Shown: positions 33,764 through 41,999, counted from the stretch's first letter. The stretch is DNA of 64,000 bases from Roseivivax isoporae LMG 25204 (GCF_000521865.1 NZ_JAME01000026.1:1-64000), one strand, 5' to 3'. The notes: generated by a model from the sequence alone, not told the origin. A program made the numbers and translations.

Positions 33764-34785
33764 CCGCCATGCGCATGGAGGGGCGACGACTCGACACGAC
33801 GCTCCGGCATCTTGGCGGCTGCCTCAGGGGCGCGCCGCTGCCGGGCATCGACTGGCCCCGGCTCGTCGCCCTTGCGGATGCGCATTTCCTCGGCCCCCGC
33901 CTCCATCGTGCGCTCGCGCAGGGCGGACAGGCGCAGGGTCAGGACCGCGAGGCTTTGGACTACCTCGAGACCCTCGACGCGCTGAACGGCGCACGCAACC
34001 GCCGCCTGTCGGCGCAGCTCGGCGAGCTGGTGGATGCCCTGCAGTCCCGCGGCATCGTGCCGACGATCCTCAAGGGCGGTGCCCACCTGGCGCGGTGCCT
34101 TGGCCGCGACACGCTCCCGTCGCGGATGATGCGGGACCTCGACCTCCTGATCCGTGCAGACCAGGGCGAGGATGCCGCGCGCGTCCTGCGCGCCTGCGGC
34201 TACGACCGGTTCGCCGAGGATCCGGGCCCGCATTCCATGGGGTGCTATTTCCGTCCGTCTGATGTCGGCGCGGTCGACATGCACGTGTCCCTGCCGCCCC
34301 TCGTCGCGCGGCTCGTCCCGCCCGGGGAGATGGCGCGACGGACGACAGCGATCCGCGCCGGATCGCGCGTCCTGACCGTGCCGGATGCAAGCCTGCAATT
34401 CGTCATCAATCTCGGCCACGAGATGGCGCATGACGAGGCCCTGGTCAGCGGCTTCGTCGACCTGCGGTACCTGCTCGAGCTCATCGACCTCGCCCGCGAT
34501 GGGGCCGGTGACCTCGACTGGGACTGGATCCGCGCGACCTCCGGCGGGTGGAAACTGTCCCTCGGACTCGAGGTGCAGGACCGGATGGCGCGCCACCTCG
34601 GCTTTGCCGGCTTTCCCGGGATCGGCCGCACGGCCATGGGCCGTCTCCTGCACGAACGCCGGCTGTTCAAGATGGCCCATCGCAGGATCGGCCAAGCCGA
34701 ATGGCGCGTGATACGCCACGTGAACCGCCTGCGCCATTCGGTGGCGCGCCATCACCGCCCAACACCTCTTCAGTCGAGGGTCTGA
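33760..34785 (+). CDS. nucleotidyltransferase family protein (NTP_transf_5-like)
   Basis: 341 residues. The central part has VPTILKGGAHLARCLG followed by RMMRDLDLLIRADQ, the K-G and D-x-D pattern of the large uncharacterised nucleotidyltransferase family often paired with HprK-like kinases, asparagine synthases or lasso-peptide genes. A helical C-terminal region with NLGHEMAHDEAL and RYLLELIDL follows. Translationally coupled to the kinase (ATGA). It may add nucleotides or extend phosphate on a product first phosphorylated by the kinase; this is inference from analogous peptide clusters. Confidence 0.82.
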   Translation: MTAMRMEGRRLDTTLRHLGGCLRGAPLPGIDWPRLVALADAHFLGPRLHRALAQGGQAQGQDREALDYLETLDALNGARNRRLSAQLGELVDALQSRGIVPTILKGGAHLARCLGRDTLPSRMMRDLDLLIRADQGEDAARVLRACGYDRFAEDPGPHSMGCYFRPSDVGAVDMHVSLPPLVARLVPPGEMARRTTAIRAGSRVLTVPDASLQFVINLGHEMAHDEALVSGFVDLRYLLELIDLARDGAGDLDWDWIRATSGGWKLSLGLEVQDRMARHLGFAGFPGIGRTAMGRLLHERRLFKMAHRRIGQAEWRVIRHVNRLRHSVARHHRPTPLQSRV

Positions 34786-34833
34786 GGGGCGCGAACGTGC
34801 CGCTACCGGGTCGGGACGCGCCGCTGGCGGTAC

Positions 34834-35490
34834 TCAGGTGCGGGCGCCTTCGGACATCAGGAAATCGATGAACCTGTCGCCGTCCTGGACGTGCCGCGCC
34901 ATCAGCGCCGACGCGGCGGCGCCATCGCCGTCGCGGAGCGCCGCGAGGATGTCCGCGTGTTCGCGATGGGATCGGCGCAGGCGGTCCATCTTCTCGATGA
35001 GCCAGCGCCTGTAGGGGGCGAGGCGCAGACGCAGCGTCGAAAGCTGGGCTTCGAGGTAGGTGTTGTGGGCCCCGGCCCAGATCGCCTGGTGGAATTCCAG
35101 GTTCAGCACGGCATAGGCGTCGGGATCGCCATCCTCGACCGTCCTGGCGATCTTCTCGTGCAGGGCTTCCAACGCGGAGAGGTCGGCATCGCCCATGCGC
35201 CGCGCGGCGAGGTCGCAAGCGATGGCCTCGAGGCTGGCAAGCACCTCGAACATCTGTGCCAGCTGCTTGATGTCGAGTGCCGAGACGACCGAGGTCTGCC
35301 GCGGCCGCATGGCGACCAGCCCGACCGAGGCAAGCTGTGTCAGCGCCTGGCGGACCGGCGTGCGCGACACCTCGAACCGTGCCGCGATCTTGCGCTCGTC
35401 GAGTTCATCCCCCGGCTGCAACCGGCCCGCGAGGATTTCCTCCTCGAGCGCGGCGCGCAGGCGGTCGGCCATCGTCTTGGTGTCGGTCAT
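34834..35490 (-). CDS. GntR-family regulator (FCD type) of the TRAP/AMDase operon
   Basis: 218 residues from the ATG at 35490. A GTG two codons upstream is an alternative. The winged helix spans about 8-70 (RFEVSRTPVRQALTQLASVGLV), and the FCD domain has the ligand region EFHQAIWAGAHN and RSHREHADILAAL with conserved Asp/His positions. It is divergent from the TRAP operon, and the dyad TTGGGTATACCAAA lies between them at 35559-35572, the usual shape of FCD-regulator sites. The inducer is probably the imported carboxylate. Confidence 0.9.
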   Translation of the reverse strand: MTDTKTMADRLRAALEEEILAGRLQPGDELDERKIAARFEVSRTPVRQALTQLASVGLVAMRPRQTSVVSALDIKQLAQMFEVLASLEAIACDLAARRMGDADLSALEALHEKIARTVEDGDPDAYAVLNLEFHQAIWAGAHNTYLEAQLSTLRLRLAPYRRWLIEKMDRLRRSHREHADILAALRDGDGAAASALMARHVQDGDRFIDFLMSEGART

Positions 35491-35551
35491 CGTCACTCGC
35501 CAGCTCGTTCACCCGCGCCAGAATAGGACACGCCAGCGGGAAATGCCAGAT

Positions 35552-35581
35552 TGACTCTTGGGTATACCAAAGCCTAGCCTC
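35552..35581 (+). promoter_or_regulatory. TRAP-operon promoter with embedded GntR operator
   Basis: TTGACT (35552-35557) and TAGCCT (35576-35581), 18 bases apart, could be the -35 and -10 boxes. The imperfect dyad TTGGGTATACCAAA (35559-35572, core GGTATACC) lies between them, so a bound regulator would block polymerase. Confidence 0.6.
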
Positions 35582-35631
35582 GGTACATCAACAACAAGAA
35601 ATCCGAAGCTCCTGACCAACGGGGAATGACC

Positions 35632-36609
35632 ATGAGACGATTCTTCATCACCGTGGCGGCGCTCTGCGTCGGCACCGCCGTCTCCGCCGAGACATTGCGG
35701 CTGAGCCACTCCTACACCGAGGACGACACCCGCCATCGCTGGGCCGAGAAGATCGCCGAGCTCGTGGACGAGAAGACCGACGGCGCGGTGACGGTCGAGA
35801 TCTTTCCCAACCAGCAGCTCTTCAAGGCGCGCGAGCAGTACAACGGCCTGGTTCAGAACCGCATCGACCTGGCCATCTATCCGCTGCCCTGGCTGTCGGG
35901 ACGCGCACCGCTGGCCGAGATCGGCGCCTTGCCCGGCGTCGTCTCGGAACCGGCCGACGGTCTCGAATGGCGCAGCCGCGAGATCTGGCCGATGCTGCAG
36001 GAGGCGGTGGCGGAAACCGGCGTGACGCTGGCGGGCGGCGGCTTCGCGATGGGCACGATCGGGAATACCGGAGAGCCGATCCTCCTGCCCGAGGACATGG
36101 ACGGCCACAAGATGCGCGGCCTCGGCCGGGCGACAGAGGCGATGATGATGGCAAACGGCGCCACGATCACGTCGCTTCCGGCATCCGAAATCTATCAGGC
36201 GCTGCAGACCGGCGTCCTGTCGGGCGTGCTGACCATCTACAGCTCGTTCGAGGGCTACAACCTTCAGGAAGTCGTCGACCACATGCTGATCGGCAAGGGT
36301 TTCGTCGGCGCGATGCACGGACTTCTGGCCGCGCCCGGCCTCGAGGACAAGATCGGGACGGAGCACTACGAGGCCGTGCTGTCGGCGGTCGAGGAGTCCG
36401 AGGCCTGGTTCGTCGAGGCCGCCGCGGCCGAGCAGGCCGACATCGCCGCCGCGTTCGAGGCGGCCGGCGTGACCGTCCATCGGCTCGACGACGACCAGGC
36501 CGCGGCCTGGCAGGCCGACGCCGAGGACAACGCCTGGAGCTATTTCCGCGAGAACGTGCCGAACGGCGACGCGGCGCTCGAGGCGTTGACCACACCGCTG
36601 TCGAACTGA
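35632..36609 (+). CDS. TRAP transporter solute-binding protein (DctP family)
   Basis: 325 residues with a signal peptide (FFITVAALCVGTAVSA). The mature start, LRLSHSYTEDDTRHRWAEKI, the NQQLFKAREQYNGLVQNRIDLAIY region (read as NQQLFKAREQYNG and IDLAIY) and MRGLGRATEAMMMANGA match the DctP fold, in which a conserved Arg binds the substrate carboxylate. GGGGA is 6 bases before the ATG chosen; an ATG two codons earlier would overlap it. It should bind a carboxylic acid for the enolase-family and arylmalonate-decarboxylase enzymes downstream. Confidence 0.88.
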   Translation: MRRFFITVAALCVGTAVSAETLRLSHSYTEDDTRHRWAEKIAELVDEKTDGAVTVEIFPNQQLFKAREQYNGLVQNRIDLAIYPLPWLSGRAPLAEIGALPGVVSEPADGLEWRSREIWPMLQEAVAETGVTLAGGGFAMGTIGNTGEPILLPEDMDGHKMRGLGRATEAMMMANGATITSLPASEIYQALQTGVLSGVLTIYSSFEGYNLQEVVDHMLIGKGFVGAMHGLLAAPGLEDKIGTEHYEAVLSAVEESEAWFVEAAAAEQADIAAAFEAAGVTVHRLDDDQAAAWQADAEDNAWSYFRENVPNGDAALEALTTPLSN

Positions 36610-36613
36610 GCGA

Positions 36614-36635
36614 CAGGCGCACCGGGCGGTGCCTG
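36614..36635 (+). terminator. hairpin between the TRAP binding-protein and small-permease genes
   Basis: GCACC-gggc-GGTGC core extended imperfectly by CAGG/CCTG, five bases after the dctP stop. Probably a partial terminator giving excess binding protein. Confidence 0.4.
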
Positions 36636-36685
36636 ATCCGCGCCGCCCGGACGCCCAACTTCCCGAACAGGACGGACCTATCCGG

Positions 36686-37216
36686 ATGACCGGCCTTCTT
36701 CTGACGCTTCGCCGCGTGACCGACATCGCCGCCCGCACCGGCGCCGTGATCTCCGCAGGCGCGATCCTCTTCGCCTGCATCGCCATCTCCTGGGCAGTCC
36801 TCGCCCGCGGGATCGTCGGCATGAACACGATCTGGGAACTCGAGGCAGGCGTCTACCTGCTGATCTACGCGGCCTTCCTGTCGGCAGGCTTTGCCCATCG
36901 CGACGGCGGGCAGATCGCCGTCGACATGCTGCGCGAGCGGCTCACGGGGCGTGCCCGCATCGTGCATCGCGGGCTGCTCGACGCGGTGGCGCTGGCGCTC
37001 TTCGTCCTGCTGGCGGTGTCTGGCTGGCACATGACCGCCGGCGCGTGGGAAACCGGCTGGCGGTCCGAGACGCTGTGGGGGCCGCCGCTCTGGCTTCCCT
37101 ATCTCGCGGTCCCGCTGGGCAGCGTCCTGATCTCGTTCTGCCTGGCGGTCGACATCGCGCTGCGGCTGGCCGGCGTGCCGGTTCCGCAGGACCACGTGCT
37201 GCAGGAGGCGCATTGA
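36686..37216 (+). CDS. TRAP transporter small permease (DctQ family)
   Basis: 176 residues with four membrane segments: ISAGAILFACIAISWAVLA, then VYLLIYAAFLSAGFAHR, LLDAVALALFVLLAVSGW and YLAVPLGSVLISFCLAVDIA. The loop RDGGQIAVDML is typical for DctQ proteins. The ATG at 36686 gives the normal family start; an open frame continues upstream without a ribosome site. One base separates its stop from the large-permease ATG, so the two membrane subunits are coupled. Confidence 0.88.
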   Translation: MTGLLLTLRRVTDIAARTGAVISAGAILFACIAISWAVLARGIVGMNTIWELEAGVYLLIYAAFLSAGFAHRDGGQIAVDMLRERLTGRARIVHRGLLDAVALALFVLLAVSGWHMTAGAWETGWRSETLWGPPLWLPYLAVPLGSVLISFCLAVDIALRLAGVPVPQDHVLQEAH

Positions 37217-37217
37217 C

Positions 37218-38522
37218 ATGACCCCCGCCCTCTTCGGCCTGCTGGCCTTCGGCCTGCTCCTGCTGCTGATCTTCGCCGGCCTGCCAATCGCCTACGCGCT
37301 GGCCGCGACGGTCCTGATCCTGATGACGTTCACGGGCGAGCTCGGCCAGGCGATCTACATCGCCGACGCGGCGTTTTCCTCGCTCAACTCCATCGAACTC
37401 GTGGCCCTGCCCATGTTCATCTTCATGGGCGCGATCGTCGCGGTCAGCCCCGCGGGAGCGGACATCTATCGCACGCTGAACCGCATCCTGCCGGTGCCCG
37501 GCGGCCTCGGCGTGTCGACGATCGGCGGCTCGGCCCTGTTCTCGGCCCTGTCGGGGTCGTCCCCCGCCACGGTGGCAGCCATCGGGTCCTCCGGGGTGCC
37601 GGAAATGCTCGCGCGGCGCTATCCGCCGGCGCTGGCCTGCGGCATCGTCGTCGGCGGCGGCACGCTCGGCATCCTCATCCCACCGTCGATCGTGTTGCTG
37701 CTCTACGGGATCGTCACCAAGACCTCGATCGGGCAGCTCTTCCTGGCGGGGCTCCTGCCCGGGCTCATGGTCGCGGGGCTCTTCGCCGCCTACACGATCT
37801 GGCGCATGTCCCGAGAGGTGCGGCACAATCCCGCGATCGCCCCCACCGCCGAGGAGATCATGAGCGATCGCGCCGCGCGCTGGAGGGTTCTTCCGTTCTT
37901 CGCGATGATGGCGCTGATCATGATCGCGCTCTACGGCGGATGGGCCACCCCGTCCGAGATCGCGGCGGTGGGCGCCACCGCGTCGATCCTGCTGGTCCTC
38001 GTCGTCTACCGCATCACCGATCGCCGCACCTGGTCCCGGCTTCTGCTCAAGACCGTGCGCGACACCTCGATGATCCTGCTGATCGCGACCTTCTCGTACT
38101 ATTTCGCCCAGTTCCTGTCGTTCCACGGGGTCGTGTCGGACGTGACGGAAACCCTGCTCGGCGCCTTCGGCAACAAGTGGGTGACGCTGTTCGCCCTCTG
38201 GGTGGTGATGCTGATCCTCGGCTGCTTCCTGCCGCCCTTCGCCATCGTCGTCATCACCGCGCCGATGTTCCTGCCCTTCGCGCTGGAAGCGGGGTTCGAC
38301 CCGGTCTGGTTCGGCGTCTTCATCACCCTCAACATGGAGATCGGCTGCATCACGCCGCCGCTTGGCATCAACCTGTTCGTGGTGAAGTCCATCGCGCCGG
38401 AGGTGCCGATGGGACAGATCATGAAGGGCTCCGTGCCCTTCATCGCCATCCTCGCCCTGTCCTCGCTCCTGCTCGTGCTGTTTCCCGGGATCGCGCTGCT
38501 GATCCCGCATTCGATGATGTGA
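37218..38522 (+). CDS. TRAP transporter large permease (DctM family)
   Basis: 434 residues, about 12 membrane segments. Family blocks include ELVALPMFIFMGAIVA, STIGGSALFSALSGSSPATVAAIGS (read as STIGGSALFSALSG and SSPATVAAIGS), GTLGILIPPSIVLLLYG and the C-terminal TPPLGINLFVVKSIAP. It forms the ion-coupled channel with DctQ. Sodium-driven uptake of a carboxylate delivered by the DctP protein is expected. The stop is 12 bases before the enolase-superfamily gene. Confidence 0.92.
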   Translation: MTPALFGLLAFGLLLLLIFAGLPIAYALAATVLILMTFTGELGQAIYIADAAFSSLNSIELVALPMFIFMGAIVAVSPAGADIYRTLNRILPVPGGLGVSTIGGSALFSALSGSSPATVAAIGSSGVPEMLARRYPPALACGIVVGGGTLGILIPPSIVLLLYGIVTKTSIGQLFLAGLLPGLMVAGLFAAYTIWRMSREVRHNPAIAPTAEEIMSDRAARWRVLPFFAMMALIMIALYGGWATPSEIAAVGATASILLVLVVYRITDRRTWSRLLLKTVRDTSMILLIATFSYYFAQFLSFHGVVSDVTETLLGAFGNKWVTLFALWVVMLILGCFLPPFAIVVITAPMFLPFALEAGFDPVWFGVFITLNMEIGCITPPLGINLFVVKSIAPEVPMGQIMKGSVPFIAILALSSLLLVLFPGIALLIPHSMM

Positions 38523-38534
38523 TCCGGAGATTCC

Positions 38535-39716
38535 ATGCCCCGAGACCTTTCGCCAAAGACCACTGCCATCGCCCGCGTCAGCGCGACGCCCGTCAACGTC
38601 CCTGTCCGGCTCGAGATCGCGGGCGCGGTACGCGAGACGGGCCTCTCCGCCGTGATCGTCGAGGTCGAGACCGAGGACGGGCTCGTGGGACACGGCTTCA
38701 CCGCGATCACCGAGGAGGAGGCGGTCGCCCCGATCGTGACCGAACTGATCGCGCCGGCCATCGTCGGCGCGGACGCGCTCGCGACAGAGGCGATCTGGGA
38801 CAGGCTCTACTGGCTGCTGACCCCGCGCGGCCAATCGGGCTATGCCAGCCACGCCATCGCCGCCGTCGACCTCGCGCTGTGGGACATCAGGGGGCGGGCG
38901 CTCGGGCTGCCGGTCTGGCGTCTCCTGGGCGGCGCGCGCGACAGCGTGCCGCTCTACGCGACCTGCGGCTTTCCGTTCCTCGACCGCGATCAGCTCGTCG
39001 CCTCGGCGCGGTCCTGCGTCGCGCAGGGCTTCGAGCGGGTGAAGATGACGGTCGCGGCCGAGGCGCTCGCACGGCGGGATGCGCCGCGCGACATCATGGC
39101 GCTCCTGCGCGAGGACGCGGCGCGGGTCCGCGCCGTGCGCGAGGCGGTGGGGCCGGACGTCATGCTGTTCATCGACGCGAACTGCAATCTCGACCCGTTC
39201 CATGCCGCGAAGCTGGCCGAGATGGTCGCCGAGGCCCGCGTCGACCTCTTCGAGGAGCCGATAGCGGGCAACGACGCGGCCGCCATGGCCGACCTGCGCC
39301 GCCGCACCGGCCTGAGCCTGTCGGCCGGCCAGAACGAGGGTCAGGCGTTCCGCTTCCGCGACCTGCTGAGCGCCGGCGCGGTGGATCTCGTGCAGCCCAA
39401 CGTGGCCATCACCGGCGGGATCACGCAATGTCTCAAGATCGCCGGGCTCGCGCATGGTTTCGGGGTGCCGATCGCGAATGGCGGTGCGTGGCCGTTCCAC
39501 AACATGCACCTGCAGGCCGGGGTCACCAACGGAACGCTCGTGGAATGGCACCTGCCTGCGGTCGCGCTGTGCCGGACGCTGTTCCGCGGCCTTCCCGAGC
39601 CGGAGGCGGGGCGCCTTCGATTGCCGGACACGCCCGGTCTGGGGTTCGACCTCGATCAAGACGCGGTGCGGGACTGCGCGGCGCGCCCATCGGCCCGCGG
39701 CCGGGGAAAGGGATGA
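38535..39716 (+). CDS. enolase-superfamily enzyme (mandelate racemase/muconate lactonizing type)
   Basis: 393 residues. The N-terminal capping domain is followed by the barrel with metal ligands D214 (FIDANCN), E240 (FEEP) and E268 (GQNEG). K170 in RVKMTV is the first Lys position, but the usual second basic residue two places on is Thr, so the common KxK pair is incomplete. H322 and H325 lie in FHNMHLQAG near the second-base position. It abstracts an alpha proton from a carboxylate, acting as racemase or dehydratase. Its stop overlaps the arylmalonate decarboxylase start (ATGA), so both probably act on the same chiral acid. Confidence 0.85.
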   Translation: MPRDLSPKTTAIARVSATPVNVPVRLEIAGAVRETGLSAVIVEVETEDGLVGHGFTAITEEEAVAPIVTELIAPAIVGADALATEAIWDRLYWLLTPRGQSGYASHAIAAVDLALWDIRGRALGLPVWRLLGGARDSVPLYATCGFPFLDRDQLVASARSCVAQGFERVKMTVAAEALARRDAPRDIMALLREDAARVRAVREAVGPDVMLFIDANCNLDPFHAAKLAEMVAEARVDLFEEPIAGNDAAAMADLRRRTGLSLSAGQNEGQAFRFRDLLSAGAVDLVQPNVAITGGITQCLKIAGLAHGFGVPIANGGAWPFHNMHLQAGVTNGTLVEWHLPAVALCRTLFRGLPEPEAGRLRLPDTPGLGFDLDQDAVRDCAARPSARGRGKG

Positions 39717-40495
39717 CGGCGATGACCAAGGCGACAGAGGGCACCAGGAAGGTGGGCCTGATCGTTCCCCCCGCGCGCGGCGACGTCCCGCCCGAGCCGC
39801 CGCAACTCTACCCGGAGATCGCGTTCGACGCGATCGGTCTCGGGCTCGATCGCATGACGCCGCAGGGCTACGACGGGGTCATCGAACGTGTCGAAAGCGC
39901 TGCGGTCACGCTCGCGGAGCGCGGGGCCGACGCTGTCGTCCTCATGGGCACGTCGCTGAGCTTCTACCGCGGGTCCGAGTTCAACGACCGGCTTGTCGCG
40001 GCGATGGGAACGGCGACCGGGCTTCCGGCCAGCACCATGACGACGGCGGTGATCGAGGCTCTCGGACAGCTGTCCGCGCGACGCATCGCGGTTGCCACGG
40101 CATACGGCGCCGAGGTGAACGCGCGGCTGTCGGCCTATCTGCGGGCGTCCGGCCTCGAGATCGCCGCGCTCGACTGCCTCGACATCACCGACGTGGACGA
40201 TGTCCTGCGCGTCACGCCGCAGGACATCGTCGAACTCGGCGTGCGGACGGCGGCGCACGCCCCCGACGCAGATGCGCTGTTCATCTCGTGCGGCGGCCTG
40301 CAGACGCTCGACGTGACTGCGCCGATCGAAGACCGAGGCGGCCTGCCCGTCATCTCCTCGGCCGTGGCCGGCGCGTGGAAATGCGCGCGGCTCGTCGGTC
40401 ATCCAGGGATCGCGGACGGCTACGGGACCTTCCTCGCCGGACAGGGCCGCCACGGCGGCGCGCGCACCCCTGGCGAGAGAGCCGCGTCAGAGTGA
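39713..40495 (+). CDS. arylmalonate decarboxylase-like protein (Asp/Glu racemase superfamily)
   Basis: 260 residues with close agreement to Bordetella arylmalonate decarboxylase: GLIVPPARGDVPPEPPQLYP near 15-34, GLGLDRMTPQGYD, VLMGTSLSFYRGSEFN (77-91), RRIAVATAY and ISCGGLQTLD (191-200). The catalytic cysteine is C193 and the paired position is G79, equivalent to C188 and G74 of the known enzyme, i.e. the one-cysteine decarboxylase form rather than a two-cysteine racemase. It needs no cofactor and decarboxylates 2-substituted malonates to chiral acids. The start was set at the ATGA overlap; an ATG 9 bases later is possible. Confidence 0.88.
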   Translation: MTAMTKATEGTRKVGLIVPPARGDVPPEPPQLYPEIAFDAIGLGLDRMTPQGYDGVIERVESAAVTLAERGADAVVLMGTSLSFYRGSEFNDRLVAAMGTATGLPASTMTTAVIEALGQLSARRIAVATAYGAEVNARLSAYLRASGLEIAALDCLDITDVDDVLRVTPQDIVELGVRTAAHAPDADALFISCGGLQTLDVTAPIEDRGGLPVISSAVAGAWKCARLVGHPGIADGYGTFLAGQGRHGGARTPGERAASE

Positions 40496-40540
40496 CCGGC
40501 CCGCACGCGCCGAACGGCGACGCCGCGGCCGCGGCCGGGC

Positions 40541-41884
40541 TCACGGCCTGTCGCCGGAGGGCGTCTCGGGTGCGGCGGGGCCCGGCGGGGGGACGTGCAC
40601 CGGGAGGAAGATCGCGACGCTGGTGCCCTCCGGCGAGGTCGTGACGTCGACGCCGCCGCCGAGGCTGCGCGCGACGCCCGAGACCATGGAAAGGCCGAGG
40701 CCCGTGCCCTTGCCCACGGGCTTCGTCGTGAAGAACGGCTCGAAGATACGGTCGAGGATGTCGCGGGGGATGCCTGGGCCGGTGTCGCTGACCGAGATCG
40801 CGACGAAGGGGCCCGTGCCGATCTGGCCCCCGTCGCAGAGGCCCGCGGGCTTCGTCACCTCGATCACCTCGGTGCCGACGGCGATGCGGCCGCCGCTTTC
40901 CATGGCGTCGATGGAGTTCGTCACCAGGTTGATGAGCGCGGTCAGCACCTGCGACTTGTCGCAGCGCACGCGCACGCCCGGCGCTCCAGGGCAGAAGGTC
41001 GTGTCGACCGAAGCCGGAATGAGCCGCCGGGTCAGGGCGCCGAGCTGGCCGACGAGGTCGGTCACCGCCACCACCTGCAGGTCGGGATGTTCCTTGCGGG
41101 CATAGAGCAGAAGCTGGCGCACCGTGTGCGCGGCCTGCCGCGAGGCGAGGAGCGCCTCGTGCAGGCAGTTGTCCCGCTCCGCCGCGTCGCTGACCACGAG
41201 CGCGAGTTCGATATTGCCCATGATGGCGGTCAGGTTGTTGTTGAAGTCGTGGGCGACCCCGCCGGCAAGCTGCCCGACGGCCGACAGCTTCTGCGCCTGC
41301 AGGCCGCGGACCGCCGCCTCGTGCGCCTCGAAGCGCCGCTGTCGCGAGACGTAGAGCGCGAGCGCGAAATACCCCATGAAGGCGGTGCCCGCGACCACGA
41401 TCCCGAGCTTCTCGAGCGGGCGGTCCACCGCCCGCAGCACCTCGTACATGGCGACCGCACCCATGATTCCCACCACGGTGACCTGCCCCAGGACCATGAG
41501 CGGCATCGTGTCCGCCCGGCGCACGAGGTAGACGAGCAGCGCGCCGACGAGGCTCAGCCCCATGGCGACGGTCGCGATGGTCGCCTGCGCCACGAGGAAG
41601 ACCGGCACCCAGAGATAGGCGACCATGATGCACAGGAAGAGCACCGTGCCGACATGCAGGTGCGCCGTCCGCGCCGCCCGGCGCGCGCGCCTGAGGAACA
41701 TGAAATACGAGAAGTGCACGGTGAGGTAGGCCACCGACCAGGCCCAGAGGCCGGGCTCCTCGAAATACGCGACGAGCAGGAGATTCCCGAGCAGGATCCC
41801 GGTGAAGCGGACGGTCAGTTCGTGTTTCTCGCTGTACTCGAGCCCGTACAGCCGTTCGATCTCGTGACCCGGGTCGACCTTCAT
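40541..41884 (-). CDS. membrane sensor histidine kinase without adjacent response regulator
   Basis: 447 residues. Six or so hydrophobic segments between 25 and 180 form a membrane sensor. Then follow the phosphoacceptor H212 in GGVAHDFNNNLTAIMGN, the N box LINLVTNSIDAM, G1 VSDTGPGIP, the F box FEPFFTTKPVG and G2 GTGLGLSMV. The H-box with NNNL is of the NtrB/FixL-like HisKA group. No receiver domain is fused and no response-regulator gene lies nearby, so it is an orphan. Convergent with the arylmalonate operon, 45 bases apart; the 155-base gap upstream holds GC-rich palindromes only. Confidence 0.9.
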   Translation of the reverse strand: MKVDPGHEIERLYGLEYSEKHELTVRFTGILLGNLLLVAYFEEPGLWAWSVAYLTVHFSYFMFLRRARRAARTAHLHVGTVLFLCIMVAYLWVPVFLVAQATIATVAMGLSLVGALLVYLVRRADTMPLMVLGQVTVVGIMGAVAMYEVLRAVDRPLEKLGIVVAGTAFMGYFALALYVSRQRRFEAHEAAVRGLQAQKLSAVGQLAGGVAHDFNNNLTAIMGNIELALVVSDAAERDNCLHEALLASRQAAHTVRQLLLYARKEHPDLQVVAVTDLVGQLGALTRRLIPASVDTTFCPGAPGVRVRCDKSQVLTALINLVTNSIDAMESGGRIAVGTEVIEVTKPAGLCDGGQIGTGPFVAISVSDTGPGIPRDILDRIFEPFFTTKPVGKGTGLGLSMVSGVARSLGGGVDVTTSPEGTSVAIFLPVHVPPPGPAAPETPSGDRP

Positions 41885-41961
41885 CGCGATGCCAGGAAAA
41901 GCGCGGTACGCATAGCACGTGCGGCACCGGACGCCCCCGGTGCCGCGAGGGCGAGCCTAGT

Positions 41962-41999
41962 GAGCCGGCCGGCTCCGATCAAGGATGATGGTGATCCTT
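41962..41999 (-). terminator. possible terminator region downstream of the MFS gene
   Basis: GAGCCGGCCGGCTC (41962-41975) and AAGGAT-N7-ATCCTT (41981-41999) lie between the MFS stop and the kinase start. Either may end the MFS transcript. The first has no loop, which weakens it. Confidence 0.3.

Noticed and set aside
32328-34785. Classical lasso-peptide cluster
   Set aside because: No asparagine-synthase-like cyclase, no B2 protease and no ABC exporter in or near the set; only the kinase/nucleotidyltransferase accessories are present.
36942-39659. A 905-codon open frame on the - strand
   Set aside because: Antisense to the TRAP permeases and the enolase-superfamily gene; the translated chain is low-complexity and highly charged with no recognisable motif.
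40522-40535. GCCGCGGCCGCGGC palindrome between the AMDase and kinase genes as a bidirectional terminator
   Set aside because: Self-complementary without loop or T tract, and such strings are common in this GC-rich sequence.
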